NCBI GenBank assembly: GCA_006226225.1
Contig: SBHI01000173.1
Coordinates: 1 to 6,835, forward strand
Reading direction: 5' to 3'
DNA length: 6,835 bases
From: Alphaproteobacteria bacterium
GTDB lineage: Bacteria > Pseudomonadota > Alphaproteobacteria > Micavibrionales > CSBR16-224
In this document: positions 6,823 to 6,835 of the stretch, one piece after another
Layout: every line of letters begins with the position of its first letter
How positions within the stretch are numbered: the first letter of the stretch is position 1
Notes under the pieces: generated by a model
Database searches by the model: none
What the model was told of the DNA's origin: nothing
The model's input: only the letters and a program-made list of their open reading frames with translations
Made by a program: the position numbers and the translations under genes

Positions 6823-6835
6823 AAAAAACCCGCGC
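6823..6835 (+). terminator. Possible left arm of a terminator cut by the window end
   Basis: Six As followed by CCCGCGC, 20 bases after the adhesin stop, look like the first arm of a bidirectional intrinsic terminator (A-run, GC stem, T-run). The pairing arm would lie beyond the window, so this cannot be confirmed. The 33 bases after the stop contain nothing else recognisable. Confidence 0.25.

Overview
The window carries three genes on the + strand, and the base composition, codon use and protein families fit a Gram-negative bacterium of moderate GC content. The first gene's AsmA-like/DUF3971 organisation resembles alphaproteobacterial versions of the family, so an alphaproteobacterium is the best guess. 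This is inference from protein style only; no rRNA or other taxonomic marker is present.

Layout. (1) Positions 1-2745: the 3' part, 914 codons, of a large AsmA-like (YhdP/DUF3971 type) envelope protein whose start lies upstream of the window. (2) Positions 2746-2860: an AT-rich gap with a perfect 9-bp inverted repeat followed by a T-run, a second inverted repeat and a possible -10 box. (3) Positions 2861-3523: a 220-residue exported protein with a signal peptide, 12 consecutive glycines, an Ala/Pro hinge, and a C-terminal part that resembles the second half of a two-partner-secretion (TPS) domain. (4) Positions 3524-3721: a second AT-rich gap with a possible weak terminator and a motif resembling the one in the first gap. 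(5) Positions 3722-6802: a filamentous-haemagglutinin-like exoprotein of 1026 residues. In order it has a signal peptide, a complete TPS domain, a beta-helical shaft, a pectate-lyase-like Asn-ladder beta-helix, 15 Gly-Gly-Asp repeats, and a tail very rich in His and Lys. (6) The last 33 bases hold what may be the left arm of a terminator.

How the genes may work together. The AsmA-like protein belongs to a family linked to lipid traffic between inner and outer membranes. The other two genes encode exported, surface-type proteins. The most interesting relation is between those two: the small protein looks like a free-standing half of the TPS domain of its large neighbour, including a shared 16-base stretch and shared DLFGD and INMNG motifs. 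This suggests a paired adhesin system in which the small protein could be a cofactor, a cap, a competitor for the outer-membrane transporter, or a decayed paralogue. No TpsB-type transporter is visible here. No RNA genes, CRISPR arrays, insertion sequences or phage genes were seen.
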